Shown: piece by piece, positions 17,324-27,100 of the stretch | Numbering within the stretch: position 1 is the stretch's first letter | Layout of the letters: every line of letters starts with the position of its first letter | From: an uncultured Verrucomicrobiota bacterium | Lineage (GTDB): Bacteria; Verrucomicrobiota; Verrucomicrobiia; Opitutales; Opitutaceae | Length of the DNA: 48,003 nucleotides | Direction: 5' to 3' | Assembly (NCBI GenBank): GCA_903960515.1 | Contig: CAJCBL010000151.1 | Coordinates: forward strand, 1-48,003 | Position numbers and translations under genes: made by a program | Notes under the pieces: generated by a model | The model's input: only the letters and a program-made list of their open reading frames with translations | Databases searched by the model: none | What the model was told of the DNA's origin: nothing

Positions 17324-20203
17324 ATGAACCCCACGCGTATCCTCTTGGGTGCAGGGCTTGTGCTCGCCCTCGGCCTGCCTCCGCTCTCTGCTCTGATCGA
17401 CCGCAATGCCGATGGGCTGTCCGATGTATGGGCGGCGCTTTACCGGCCTGGGGCAGGCGCGGATGCCGACGAGGATGGTGACGGAGTTTCGAATGCCCAA
17501 GAGGCGCGGGCGGGCACCGATCCGTGCAACGCGGCGAGCCGTTTTGCCGCCGCTCCCTTGGTCGATGCCACCGGCAACATGGTGCTGCGTTGGCGCGGTG
17601 TGCGCGGGAAACGCTACACCATCCAGACCAGTGTGGATCTGCGCACATGGACAGACCTGCCTGGTGCGTATTTGGGCCGGGGAGAGGAGCTCGGCGCTAC
17701 CGTGCGTGCCGCTGGGGCGGGCACCGAGTCGCGGCGGTGCTGGCGGGTGGCCGTAGCCGATCTCGATACCGATGGCGACGGGGCCACCGATGCCGAGGAG
17801 ATCGAGTTGGGCACCGATCCAACTACGGCCGACGCCAATTTCCCCTCGCCCCGCCTGTACGGGGCGGAGTTTTTCGTGAGCCCCGCCGGCAGCGACACCA
17901 ACGCCGGCACCAAAGCCGCCCCGTTTCTCACGCTCGACAAGGCCAAGGAGGCCGCGCGCACCCGTATCTCCTCCGGCCTGCCGGCGGGCGGCATCGCGGT
18001 GTGGTTGCGGGCTGGAGTCTACGAACGCAGTGCGCCGCTCACCTTGGGCGCCGGCGACTCCGGCGCCAGCGCTGCGCAGAGCGTAGACTGGCGCGCTTGG
18101 CCGGGCGAGGAGGTGCGCTTGATCGGCGGCCGGAGGTTGCCGGCCACGGCTTTCACCGCGGTGACCAGCAGCTCGCCGATCTGGAGCCGCCTGGACACCG
18201 CAGCTCGCGGCAGGGTGGTGGAGCTTTCGTTGCCGGCGCAGGGAGTAACTGACTATGGGACACGGGCGGTGCGGGGCTGGGCGCTCAACGCGAAGGCGCC
18301 GCTGGAGCTCTTCATCGACACCCGCCCGATGGAGGTGGCCCGCTGGCCGGACTCGACGGAGCACTATATGCCAGCCCAGGACATCAATGGCGACACGTTC
18401 ACGGTGTATGGGGTCACCTCGCCTGCGGTGGCCGGTTCGTACACCAAGTACGCCACCTACGACGGGGTTTCCGCCTTCAAGCGCGACGGGTTGGTGGGCG
18501 GGTTGCAGTACTACCTGCGGCGCTACTCCTACGCCGGGGCGGACGGGCCGACCACGCTTTGGATGATCACCACAATGGCCGCCACCGGTTGGGACTTCAC
18601 GCCGGAGCCCAAGTGGTGGTGCTGGCAGCAGGTGCCGGGCGATTTCGAGTCGCCCGCCTCCTCTGGCGGCACGGGCACCGCCTCGGCCCTCGCTCCGCTG
18701 CGCCTCAACCGCGGCTACGCCTATACGGCCGCCGCTCCCACGCCCGCCTCCTTTGTCTACGCTGGCGAGCGGCCCGCCCGGTGGCTCCAAGCCACGGATG
18801 CATGGGTGGAGGGTTTTTGGGGAGCTTCATTTGCTCAATACTCCCTGCCGCTGGCCGGTGTCGATCCCGCCACGCATACCCTCAACCTGCGGCAGCCCCC
18901 TCCACGCTGGGGCTTGGGCCCCCAGCGCCCCTGGTATGCCTTCAACCTGCTCGAGGAGATCACGCAACCGGGCGAGTGGTATCTGGACCGCTCCACCGGG
19001 CTGCTCTACCTCTGGCCCCCGGAAGGCTTCCAGTCCGGTTCCGAGGTTGTGGTATCCACGGCTCCGACTCTCTTCCTTCTAAATGGGGCCAGGTACCTGT
19101 CCCTTTGCGATCTCGTGCTGGAGGCCACCCGCTCTGATCTGGTCACTGCGTGGGCCGCCACCGGGGTGGCGCTGCGCAATCTGGTGCTGCGCAACTGCGG
19201 GCAAAGTGGTGCTTCGCTGCAGGGCGAGGGGGTGGTGGTGAGCCGCTGCAGGGTGGCCGACACCGGGTTCTCCGGGGTGGTCCTCACCGGCGGTGATCGC
19301 CAAACGCTTACTGGCAGCGGCAACCGCGTCGAGGACTGCGAGATCCGCAGTGTGGGCCGCTTGCAGGCGAGTTGCCCGGCGGCCGTGGACCTGGACGGGT
19401 GCGGTCACCTTGTCCGCAATAACATTCTACACGACATCCCGGGCGTGGGGATTTTCCTGCGGGGCAGCGAGCATTGTATCGAGTTCAACGACATCCACGA
19501 TGTGGGCCTGCGCAGCGGGGATTGCGGGGCGATCTACGCCTGCGAGGACTGGGGCGCCCGCGGCAACGTGATCCGAGGCAATTTCATCCATGCTGTCCGC
19601 AGCGAACTCGGCCACACCGATCTCCACGGGGTGTATCTCGACGAGACCGTTTCCGGCATCACCGTGGAGGACAACCTGATCTACGCGGCGGCGGGGGATG
19701 GCTTCCGTGTAAATGGCGGGCGCGACAACCGAATGCGCCGCAATCTTGTCGCCCGCTGCGGCGCCGTCATCTGGGCGTCGGACCGCGCGCGACAGCAACT
19801 GGCCGCAGGGGACACTGCCGGCCTCAAGCGGCGCCAGCAGGCGCTCATTGCCCTGGGCTACCAGCAGGAACCGTGGCTCTCGCGCTATCCAGAGTGTGCT
19901 GCCATCCCCAATTCGTGGGAGGCGCTCATCGCCGCGGATGCGAAGTGGCTCTATCCACAGGGGTGCGAGCTCGCAGGCAATCTGTTCTTTGGCAACGCCA
20001 AGTACGTAACCGGATATTCCTATCCGGCCGGCATCGATGTGGTGGCCACCTATTACGCCGACTCCACCGGCAACCAGAGCGTGGACACTCCGCCGTTTGT
20101 CGACGAGGCCGCGGGGGACCTGCGCCTGGATCCGGCGTGGCGCGCGGCGAAGGCGCCGGCTTGGCGGGATTTCCCCTTCGAGCGGGTGGGGGTGCGGGAG
20201 TAG
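17324..20203 (+). CDS. Exported right-handed beta-helix protein, GH141-like
   Basis: This is a 959-residue exported protein. A signal peptide spans residues 1-24. Residues 26-66 and about 145-168 carry calcium-binding thrombospondin-type repeats (DRNADGLSDVW, DADEDGDGVSNAQEARAGTDP, DLDTDGDGATDAEEIELGTDP). Between them is YTIQTSVDLRTWTDLP, so the module found at the C-terminus of the other exported proteins is N-terminal here. From about residue 184, FFVSPAGSDTNAGTKAAPFL, TLDKAKEAARTRI, VWLRAGVYERSAPLTL, WRAWPGEEVRLIGG and the later VARWPDS and parallel beta-helix coils (NNILHDIPGVGIFLRGSEHC, VIRGNFIHAVRSE) resemble GH141 and related beta-helix glycosidases. The substrate is unknown; family members act on complex plant or algal glycans. 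No catalytic residue can be assigned by eye. Confidence 0.82.
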   Translation: MNPTRILLGAGLVLALGLPPLSALIDRNADGLSDVWAALYRPGAGADADEDGDGVSNAQEARAGTDPCNAASRFAAAPLVDATGNMVLRWRGVRGKRYTIQTSVDLRTWTDLPGAYLGRGEELGATVRAAGAGTESRRCWRVAVADLDTDGDGATDAEEIELGTDPTTADANFPSPRLYGAEFFVSPAGSDTNAGTKAAPFLTLDKAKEAARTRISSGLPAGGIAVWLRAGVYERSAPLTLGAGDSGASAAQSVDWRAWPGEEVRLIGGRRLPATAFTAVTSSSPIWSRLDTAARGRVVELSLPAQGVTDYGTRAVRGWALNAKAPLELFIDTRPMEVARWPDSTEHYMPAQDINGDTFTVYGVTSPAVAGSYTKYATYDGVSAFKRDGLVGGLQYYLRRYSYAGADGPTTLWMITTMAATGWDFTPEPKWWCWQQVPGDFESPASSGGTGTASALAPLRLNRGYAYTAAAPTPASFVYAGERPARWLQATDAWVEGFWGASFAQYSLPLAGVDPATHTLNLRQPPPRWGLGPQRPWYAFNLLEEITQPGEWYLDRSTGLLYLWPPEGFQSGSEVVVSTAPTLFLLNGARYLSLCDLVLEATRSDLVTAWAATGVALRNLVLRNCGQSGASLQGEGVVVSRCRVADTGFSGVVLTGGDRQTLTGSGNRVEDCEIRSVGRLQASCPAAVDLDGCGHLVRNNILHDIPGVGIFLRGSEHCIEFNDIHDVGLRSGDCGAIYACEDWGARGNVIRGNFIHAVRSELGHTDLHGVYLDETVSGITVEDNLIYAAAGDGFRVNGGRDNRMRRNLVARCGAVIWASDRARQQLAAGDTAGLKRRQQALIALGYQQEPWLSRYPECAAIPNSWEALIAADAKWLYPQGCELAGNLFFGNAKYVTGYSYPAGIDVVATYYADSTGNQSVDTPPFVDEAAGDLRLDPAWRAAKAPAWRDFPFERVGVRE

Positions 20204-20415
20204 GCGTCGCGAGCGTTGTTGGCCCCGAGCAATTGTGGCAATGCGATGGCAGGGGCAGCGTTGGCGTCATGCTGCAATGGAGTCACAAGAGCATCTTGGT
20301 GCGATCCTCCCGGCGCAAGGCGCTGCCGGCCTCGCTCGGGCCCACCGCATGACCAGGGGCCGCGAAGGGCCGGCTCTGCCGATCCAGCGAAACGGGCAAG
20401 GCTCCGAGCTGCGCC

Positions 20416-21288
20416 CTACAGCGGCTCTACGTCCACGGCCACCTTCACCTCGTGGCTGCCCCCGCCGGTGAGTATGCCCATCACCGGGCTCACATCGCTG
20501 AAGTCGCGACCGTAGGCCACCGTGATGTGTTCGTCGCGGGGCTGGCAGTTGTTGGTGGGGTCGAAGTCCACCCAGCCGTGGTCTTCGCAAAACACCGAAA
20601 ACCAGGCGTGGGTGGCGTCCGCCCCTACAAGCCGCGGCTTCCCCTCGGGCGGCCGGGTGCGCAGGTATCCGCTCACATAGCTCGCCGGCAGGCCCAGCGA
20701 GCGCAGGCAGGCGATGGCGAAGTGCGCAAAGTCCTGGCACACCCCGCGCCGCTTCTCCCACACCTCGGCCAGCGGAGTGGCCACCGTGGTGGCCACCGGG
20801 TCGTAGACAAAGTCGGCGTGGATGCGCCGGTTGAGATCGTGCACGCCCTCCAGCAGGGGCCGCCCCTCCGGAAAGCTCTTCCGCGCGTATTCGGCAAACT
20901 CGGGCCTCGGCTGCACCAGCGGCGAGCCGAACACGAACTGGAAGGGTTTGGTCGCCTCCGGGTCCACCGGGTCGCGATAGCGCCGCGCCGCCTGCTCCCA
21001 GGGCAGGGAAAGCCCCGGTACGGGCGGCCGCTGCACCTCCACGCTCACAATACTGGTCGCCGTAACCTCCAGCTTGGCGTGCAGCTCCTGAATGGCGAAG
21101 AAGCACACCCGGTTGCCGAAGAAGTCCGGCCGCTGCACCTGCACCGCCGGCGCCGGCGAGATCGCTATCCGCCAGCCCGAGCGCGACTGCACCGCCGTAA
21201 CCCTCGGCTCGATGCGCGCGGCGTGATGCGACACCGCCACGGGCTCGTCGTATTCGTAGGTCGTGCGATGGGTGATGCGGTAGTTCAC
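20416..21288 (-). CDS. Transglutaminase-like protein (left arm)
   Basis: This is a 290-residue protein. Residues 1-90 form the bacterial transglutaminase N-terminal beta domain (MNYRITHRTTYEYDEPVAVS). The core has the papain-like triad: Cys184 in RRGVCQDFAH, His227 in DATHAWFSVF and Asp243 in WVDFDPTNN, followed by ITVAYGRDFSDVSPV. Family members are cysteine peptidases or amidases and occur with ATP-grasp and alpha-E proteins. The start is GTG at 21288, preceded by heptad-periodic sequence. It is the third gene of the leftward arm, 148 bp after the ATP-grasp/alpha-E fusion. Confidence 0.92.
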   Translation of the reverse strand: MNYRITHRTTYEYDEPVAVSHHAARIEPRVTAVQSRSGWRIAISPAPAVQVQRPDFFGNRVCFFAIQELHAKLEVTATSIVSVEVQRPPVPGLSLPWEQAARRYRDPVDPEATKPFQFVFGSPLVQPRPEFAEYARKSFPEGRPLLEGVHDLNRRIHADFVYDPVATTVATPLAEVWEKRRGVCQDFAHFAIACLRSLGLPASYVSGYLRTRPPEGKPRLVGADATHAWFSVFCEDHGWVDFDPTNNCQPRDEHITVAYGRDFSDVSPVMGILTGGGSHEVKVAVDVEPL

Positions 21289-21293
21289 GGTAT

Positions 21294-21335
21294 GAGTGGC
21301 GAAAAGGGGGTAGCGAGTAACGAGTAGACGGATGC
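21294..21335 (-). repeat. Heptad-periodic leader upstream of transglutaminase
   Basis: On the minus strand six successive 7-mers read GCATCCG TCTACTC GTTACTC GCTACCC CCTTTTC GCCACTC, and then ATACC reaches the GTG start of the transglutaminase gene. A CTC/CTT-like core recurs every 7 bp. It is the same type of sequence seen upstream of cysW, cysA and the alpha-E gene. Confidence 0.6.
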
Positions 21336-21436
21336 GGCCCGCTTCCCCTTGGCCGGGCGCGTTCCGGCTAGCGGTCGAGCAGGCGTAGCGCCGGCCTCGG
21401 CGCCGGTGCGCGGCACCAGAAAGTGGAGCGAGGTAC

Positions 21437-24010
21437 TCACTCCACGGCCTCCTTGGCCGGATCCGGCTCGGCCCCTGCGCGCGAGATCGTGGAATGGGCG
21501 AAGTAGCTCACGGCGATGGCCTCCGAGAGGCGCGGCATCGCAGCGCCGATATGCCGTATCACCTTCGCGATCTCGGAGCCGCTCGCCGTGCCGCCGGTGC
21601 TCCCGAGCTGACGCGGATCGGCCAAGCGCAATCTGGCTACACAGTCGATGAGGATGCGCTGCCCCGGGCTGGGCAGGGCGGTGAGGCGCTCGCGCGGGAG
21701 CCGGTCGAAATGCTTCACCAGCTGGCTGAGCTGGAAGAGCAGCGAGCGCGGATTGGTGTCGTCGAGCAGCACTAGGTCGCACACGGCGGCAAGCTGGGGA
21801 AGCACGTTGTAGCGGGAGCGGTAGGTGATCGAGCAGTCGCAAACTTCCAATACCGCCTCCAGCAGCCCGAGGTTCTCGCCCTCAGGGGCGGAGAGCACGC
21901 TGTCGAGGAAGGTGCATCCCTGGATGGTTCGCTCGATGCGCCGGCCCATGTCGAGGAAGCGCCAGCCCTGGGCTCGGGTCATGTTGTCGTTGGTCAACCC
22001 GTGGAAGGAGGCGATATCGACAAGGGTCTGGTTGAGCACCGCCACGGCGTCGCCAGCAAGCAGCGACGCAGCGCCGGCCGGCGGGGTGAGGCGGTCGTCG
22101 AGCTGGGTGAGCACTCGCCACAGATCGTTGGAGGTGCGGTCGCGCACCAGGATGGCGAGCCGGCGCAGCTGGTCGGCGGTGTTGCGCAGGCTGCCCGGCC
22201 TCGCCTGATCGAAGATCGCGGCCAGCAGCTCGGCCTCCAGCGCCTCGGGCTGGTGGCGCAGCTCCACGCTCGTCTCGGCGGCGAGCTGGCCGTGCTCCTC
22301 CAGCGTGCGTAACAAGGGCGCCAGCACCGGCCAGGCGCTGCCCGTGCTCTCGGGATTGAAGCGGATAAGGGCGCTGCGCAGCAGCCGGGCGGTGGAGTCG
22401 GCCCGCTCGGCGTAGCGCCCCAGCCAGAAGAAGTTGTCGGCCAGGCGGCTGGGCAGGTTGTTGCCCACCCGGCGCAGCTCCACCGGCTGCAAACCCTGCC
22501 CGAGCAGGGTTACATCCTCCACCGGTGCGGCGGCGCGTACCCACACATCCTTGCTGGCGCCACCATGTTGCAGCGACACGAAGCGCCCGCCCGGCCCCGG
22601 GGCGATGCGGGCCAGACCGCCGGGCATCACCCGGTAGGAATCGCCACAGGCCACCAGATACACGCGCACGCTCACCGGGCTGGCCACAAAGCCGCCGCCC
22701 TCCCAGCAGGGGGCGAACGAGAGCGGCACCTTCTCCTGGGCCACATAGGCGTGGGGTTGCCAGCGGATCTGCCGCAACCAGCCCTCCCGATCGTGCGGGG
22801 CCGGCCCGGGCGCGGCGCGGAAGGCGGGCTTTAGGACGAGGTTTTCGAAATGTTCCTCAACGTAGCCCTCAGCCGAGTCCTGCCCGCACCACCACGTGGC
22901 GACCGACGGCAGCCTGAGCTCCTCGCCGAGCACATGGCGGCACAGCCCGGGCAGGAAAGCCATGAAGGCCGGGCTCTGCAGCAGGCCGCTGCCCAGCGCG
23001 TTGGCCACCGCCACATGCCCGCTGCGCACCGCCTCCACCAGGCCGGGCACCCCCAGCATCGAGTCGTTGCGCAGCTCCAGCGGGTCGCAGAAGTCGTCGT
23101 CCACGCGGCGCAGGATCACGTCGACGGGTTCCAGCCCGCTGAGGGTCTTGAGGAACACCCGGTCGTCGCGCACGGTGAGGTCCTGGCCCTCGACCAGGGT
23201 GTATCCGAGGTAGCGGGCGAGGTAGGCCTGCTCGAAGTAGGTCTCGTTGTACGGCCCCGGCGTGAGCATGACCACGCGCGCCTCTCCTCCAGTGCGCGGC
23301 GACAGTGCGGCGAGCGCCGCCTGGGTGTCGCGATAGAAGCCGGCCAGCCGCCGCACGTGTAGGTCGCGGAAGGCCTCGGGCAGCATGCGCGAGGAGATCA
23401 GGCGGTTGGCCAGCGCATAGCCCGAACCGGTGGGAATTTGGGTACGGTCGGCCACCACCCACCAGCGCCCGTCGGGCGAGCGCGAGAGATCGGCGGCGTA
23501 GAACTGCAGGTGGTGACGCCCGGCCGGCTTCACGTTGTGGAGCGGCCTGAGGAAATCGGGCTGGGCGAAGACCAGCGCCGGTGGCAGGTGCCCGGAGCGG
23601 ATCAGGCCCTGCTCCCCGTGGCAGTCGCCGATCACCCGGTCGAGCAGGGTGGCGCGCTGGATCAGGGCCGGCTCGAGCGCCTGCCATTCCTCGGCGGCGA
23701 ATACGAAGGGCACCGGATCCAGGTGCCAGGGGCGGTCGAGCCCGTCGGGCTCGCCGTAGATATTGTAGGTGATTCCTTGGTCTCGGATGAAGCGCCGGCC
23801 GGTCTCCCAGCGTCGCTGAAGCTCGGCTACGCTGTGCCCGGCAAAGTCGCCCACCAGCGACTCCCAGTGGGGCCGCACCGTTCCGCCCGGGCCAAGAAGC
23901 TCGTCGTAGGCGCCCAACGGGGGGCGGTAACAGGCGAGCAGCCGCCCTCGCGCAGCTGCAAGGGAGGAGGGATTCGTGGCAGAGGCGGCGGCTTGGGTTT
24001 CAGGTGGCAT
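21437..24010 (-). CDS. Circularly permuted ATP-grasp ligase fused to alpha-E domain
   Basis: This is an 857-residue fusion. Residues about 25-500 form a circularly permuted type-2 ATP-grasp domain: YNIYGEPDGLDRPWHLDPVPFV, ADRTQIPTGSGYALANR, MLTPGPYNETYFEQAYLARYLG, VDVILRRVDDDFCDPLELR and LVLKPAFRAAPG. From about residue 520 an alpha-E domain follows (LADNFFWLGRYAERADSTARLL ... GLTNDNMTRAQGWRFLDMGRRIERT), ending in AISYFAHSTIS-like sequence. These domains are predicted to form peptide bonds with ATP and to act with transglutaminases. In the right arm the two domains are separate genes. I took ATG 24010 rather than an upstream GTG because the intervening residues are low-complexity. It is 108 bp downstream of the DUF2126 gene. 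Confidence 0.92.
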   Translation of the reverse strand: MPPETQAAASATNPSSLAAARGRLLACYRPPLGAYDELLGPGGTVRPHWESLVGDFAGHSVAELQRRWETGRRFIRDQGITYNIYGEPDGLDRPWHLDPVPFVFAAEEWQALEPALIQRATLLDRVIGDCHGEQGLIRSGHLPPALVFAQPDFLRPLHNVKPAGRHHLQFYAADLSRSPDGRWWVVADRTQIPTGSGYALANRLISSRMLPEAFRDLHVRRLAGFYRDTQAALAALSPRTGGEARVVMLTPGPYNETYFEQAYLARYLGYTLVEGQDLTVRDDRVFLKTLSGLEPVDVILRRVDDDFCDPLELRNDSMLGVPGLVEAVRSGHVAVANALGSGLLQSPAFMAFLPGLCRHVLGEELRLPSVATWWCGQDSAEGYVEEHFENLVLKPAFRAAPGPAPHDREGWLRQIRWQPHAYVAQEKVPLSFAPCWEGGGFVASPVSVRVYLVACGDSYRVMPGGLARIAPGPGGRFVSLQHGGASKDVWVRAAAPVEDVTLLGQGLQPVELRRVGNNLPSRLADNFFWLGRYAERADSTARLLRSALIRFNPESTGSAWPVLAPLLRTLEEHGQLAAETSVELRHQPEALEAELLAAIFDQARPGSLRNTADQLRRLAILVRDRTSNDLWRVLTQLDDRLTPPAGAASLLAGDAVAVLNQTLVDIASFHGLTNDNMTRAQGWRFLDMGRRIERTIQGCTFLDSVLSAPEGENLGLLEAVLEVCDCSITYRSRYNVLPQLAAVCDLVLLDDTNPRSLLFQLSQLVKHFDRLPRERLTALPSPGQRILIDCVARLRLADPRQLGSTGGTASGSEIAKVIRHIGAAMPRLSEAIAVSYFAHSTISRAGAEPDPAKEAVE

Positions 24011-24118
24011 CGTGGGCGCGGTCTGGGGTTGAAGCAGACATCCGGCGCGGGCAATGCTGCAATTGGCCCGCACAGAAGCCGCCGGGTCGGCAAGCCCCGG
24101 AGTATTGGCTGTGCGGGG

Positions 24119-27100
24119 TCATCCCTTGCGCAGATCGAGGGTGCAGGGAAACTCGGGGTCGACCAGGGCTGCGGCCGCCACCAGGTCGCCAGGGCTGTGG
24201 CCGTGGCGGAAGAAGCGCGCCAGGCGGCGGCTCTCCGCCTCGTAGGCGTTCACCGGGAAGGTGTTGTAGTTGCGTCCGCCCGGATGCGCCACGTGGTAGG
24301 TGCAGCCGCCGATGGCCCGGTTGTTCCAGGTATCGACAATGTCCAGCACCAGCGGTGCGTGCACCCCGATCGTGGGATGCAGGCAGGAGGCCGGTTGCCA
24401 GGCGCGGTAGCGCACTCCGGCGATGAACTCGCCGTGCGTACCGGTGGGCTGGAGCGGAACAGCGTGGCCGTTGCAGGCGACTACATGACGCCCGTCGGTG
24501 AGTCCGCTCACCTTCACCTGCACGCGCTCCACCGACGAATCCACAAAGCGGACAGCCCCGCCGGGCCCCGACTCCTCGCCCAGCACGTGCCAGGGTTCCA
24601 GGGCCTGCCGGAGCTCAAGGTGCACATCGCGTACTGTGAAATCGCCCACCAGCGGGAAACGGAACTCCCGATGCGGAGCGAACCACGCCGCCGGCATCTC
24701 GTAGCCGTGGCCCGAGAGGTCGGCGCAGATGTCCTCGATGTCGCGGCCGATGAAGTGGGGCAGCATCCACTTGTCGTGCAACTGGGTGCCCCAGCGCACC
24801 AGGGGCCGCGCGTAGGGCTCGCGCCAGAACCGCGCCACCAGCGCCCGCAGCAGAAGCTGCTGCACCAGGCTCATGCGCTCGTGCGGGGGCATCTCGAAGG
24901 CGCGCAGCTCCAGCAGCCCGAGGCGGCCCGAGGCGCTCTCCGGAGCGTAGAGCTTGTCGATGCAGAACTCCGCCCGATGGGTGTTGCCCGTCGAATCCAC
25001 GAGCAGGTGACGCAGCACACGGTCCACCAGCCATGGAGGGCAGGCGCCCTTGGGCGGGATCTGGGCGAAGGCGATCTCCAACTCGCGCAGTGAGTCGAGG
25101 CGGGCCTCGTCGATGCGCGGGCTCTGGCTGGTGGGCCCGATGAAAAGTCCGCTGAACAGATACGAGAGCGAGGGGTGGTGCTGCCAGTAGGTTACCAGGC
25201 TGCGCAACAGATCGGGCCGGCGCAGGAAGGGGCTGTCGGCCGGTGTGGGCCCGCCCAGCACGATGTGGTTGCCCCCGCCGGTACCGGTGTGGCGGCCGTC
25301 GATCATGAACTTCTCGGCGCCCAGCCGGGCCTGCCGTGCGTCCTCGTAGACTCCGCAGGTGCGGTCCACCAGCTCCGCCCAGGTGGCCGAGGGGTGGATA
25401 TTGACCTCGATCACACCGGGGTCTGGGGTGACCTTCACCACACAGAGCCGGGGGTCCGAAGGCGGCGGATACCCCTCCAGCACCACGGGAGTTCCCAGCG
25501 CGGCGGCCGTGGCCTCCACGGCGGTGACGATCTCAAGGTAGTCCTCCAGCGCATCCACGGGAGGGAGAAACACGTGCACTCGGCCCTCGCGAGGCTCCAC
25601 GCAGAGGGCGGTGCGCACGATCCACGCAGCGGATTCACCCGGGAGCGGCGCACGCTCCGCTGCGGCGATGGCCGCTAGCTCCGCGGCGGATGGCGCCGGG
25701 GGCACACCGGGCCCTGCGGCCACGGCGCGCACAAACTGGCGGCGCGGCGGCAGCGCCGCGCGCTCGGCGAGCGGGTCGGCCTCGATGACCGCCGGCATGT
25801 CCTGGGGCGTGGCCCACGGTTGGGAGTCCAGAGGCAGGCGCAGCCCCACCGGGGAGTCGCCGGGGATGAGATACAACCGACCACCGCGCAAAAACCACGG
25901 GCTGCTCACCCACCCGCCGCCGCCGGCCGGCTTGCGCCGCAGCGGCAGCACGTGGCCGGCCACGGTGCCGAGCCCGGCTTCGAAGACTCGCGCGAGTCGC
26001 GCCCGCTCCTGCGGGTCGCGCAGCTCGGAGCGGTGCGGGTCTACGTTGGAGGGGAGATTGCGCTCCCTCCAGAGGTGGTAAAACACGTCCTCGTAGGCCG
26101 GCATGATCCAGCGCTCGGCCAGCCCGAGGCGGGCGGCCAGCGCGCGGATGAAGCACTCGGCGAGGGCGGCACTGTTTTCAGAACGGGTGGTTTCGTCGGC
26201 GAGCAGGTGGGGATCGTCCCAGACGGGCTCGCCATCCGGGCGCCAATACGCGGCGAAGGCCCACCGCGGCAACGGCTCTCCTGGATACCATTTGCCCTGG
26301 CCGTGATGGAGGAACGCCCCCGGGGCGAAACGGTGCTGCAGGCGGCGCAGAAGCTCGTCGGCTCGCACGCGCTTGGTGGCGCCGAGAGCTGTGCTGTTCC
26401 ACTCCGCACCGTCGTAGTCGTCGATCGAGACGAAGGTGGGCTCACCGCCCATGGTGAGGCGCACGTCGTGTTTCTTGAGATCCGTGTCGATGCGGCGACC
26501 CAGTGCGTCGATGGCCGACCACTGGGCATCGGTGTAGGGCTTGGTGACGCGCGGTGTCTCGAGCAGGCGCGTGACCTTCATCTCCACATCGAACTTCACC
26601 TTGCACTCGCTCAGCGCGCCGTCGATAGGCGCGGCCGACTGCGGATCGGGAGTAGCGGCCAGCGGGATATGCCCCTCGCCGGCGAGCAGGCCGGAGGTGG
26701 GATCGAGGCCCACCCAGCCGGCACCGGGCAGATACACCTCGCACCAGGCGTGGAGATCGGTGAAGTCCTTGTCGGTGCCCGAGGGGCCGTCGAGCGACTT
26801 CTGGTCGGCCACAAGTTGGATCAAATAACCTGAGACAAAGCGGGCGGCCAGGCCGAGGTGGCGGAAGAGCTGCACGAGCAGCCAGGCCGAGTCGCGGCAC
26901 GAGCCGGAGCGCTTGGTGACCGTCTCCTCGGGAGACTGCACTCCGGGCTCAAGGCGAATCAGATAGCGGATATCCCGCCAGAGGCGCTGATTGAGGCCCA
27001 CGAGAAAGTCGATGGTGCGCTGCCCGGTGAGGGGAGTACCGGCCAGATAGGCCGCAAAGCGCGGGGTGGCTGCCGCGCACAGCCGGAAGGGAGCCAGGTC

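Noticed and set aside
23438-25093. 551-residue plus-strand frame over the ligase and DUF2126 genes
   Set aside because: It crosses two well-supported minus-strand genes and has histidine/glycine-rich composition without motifs.
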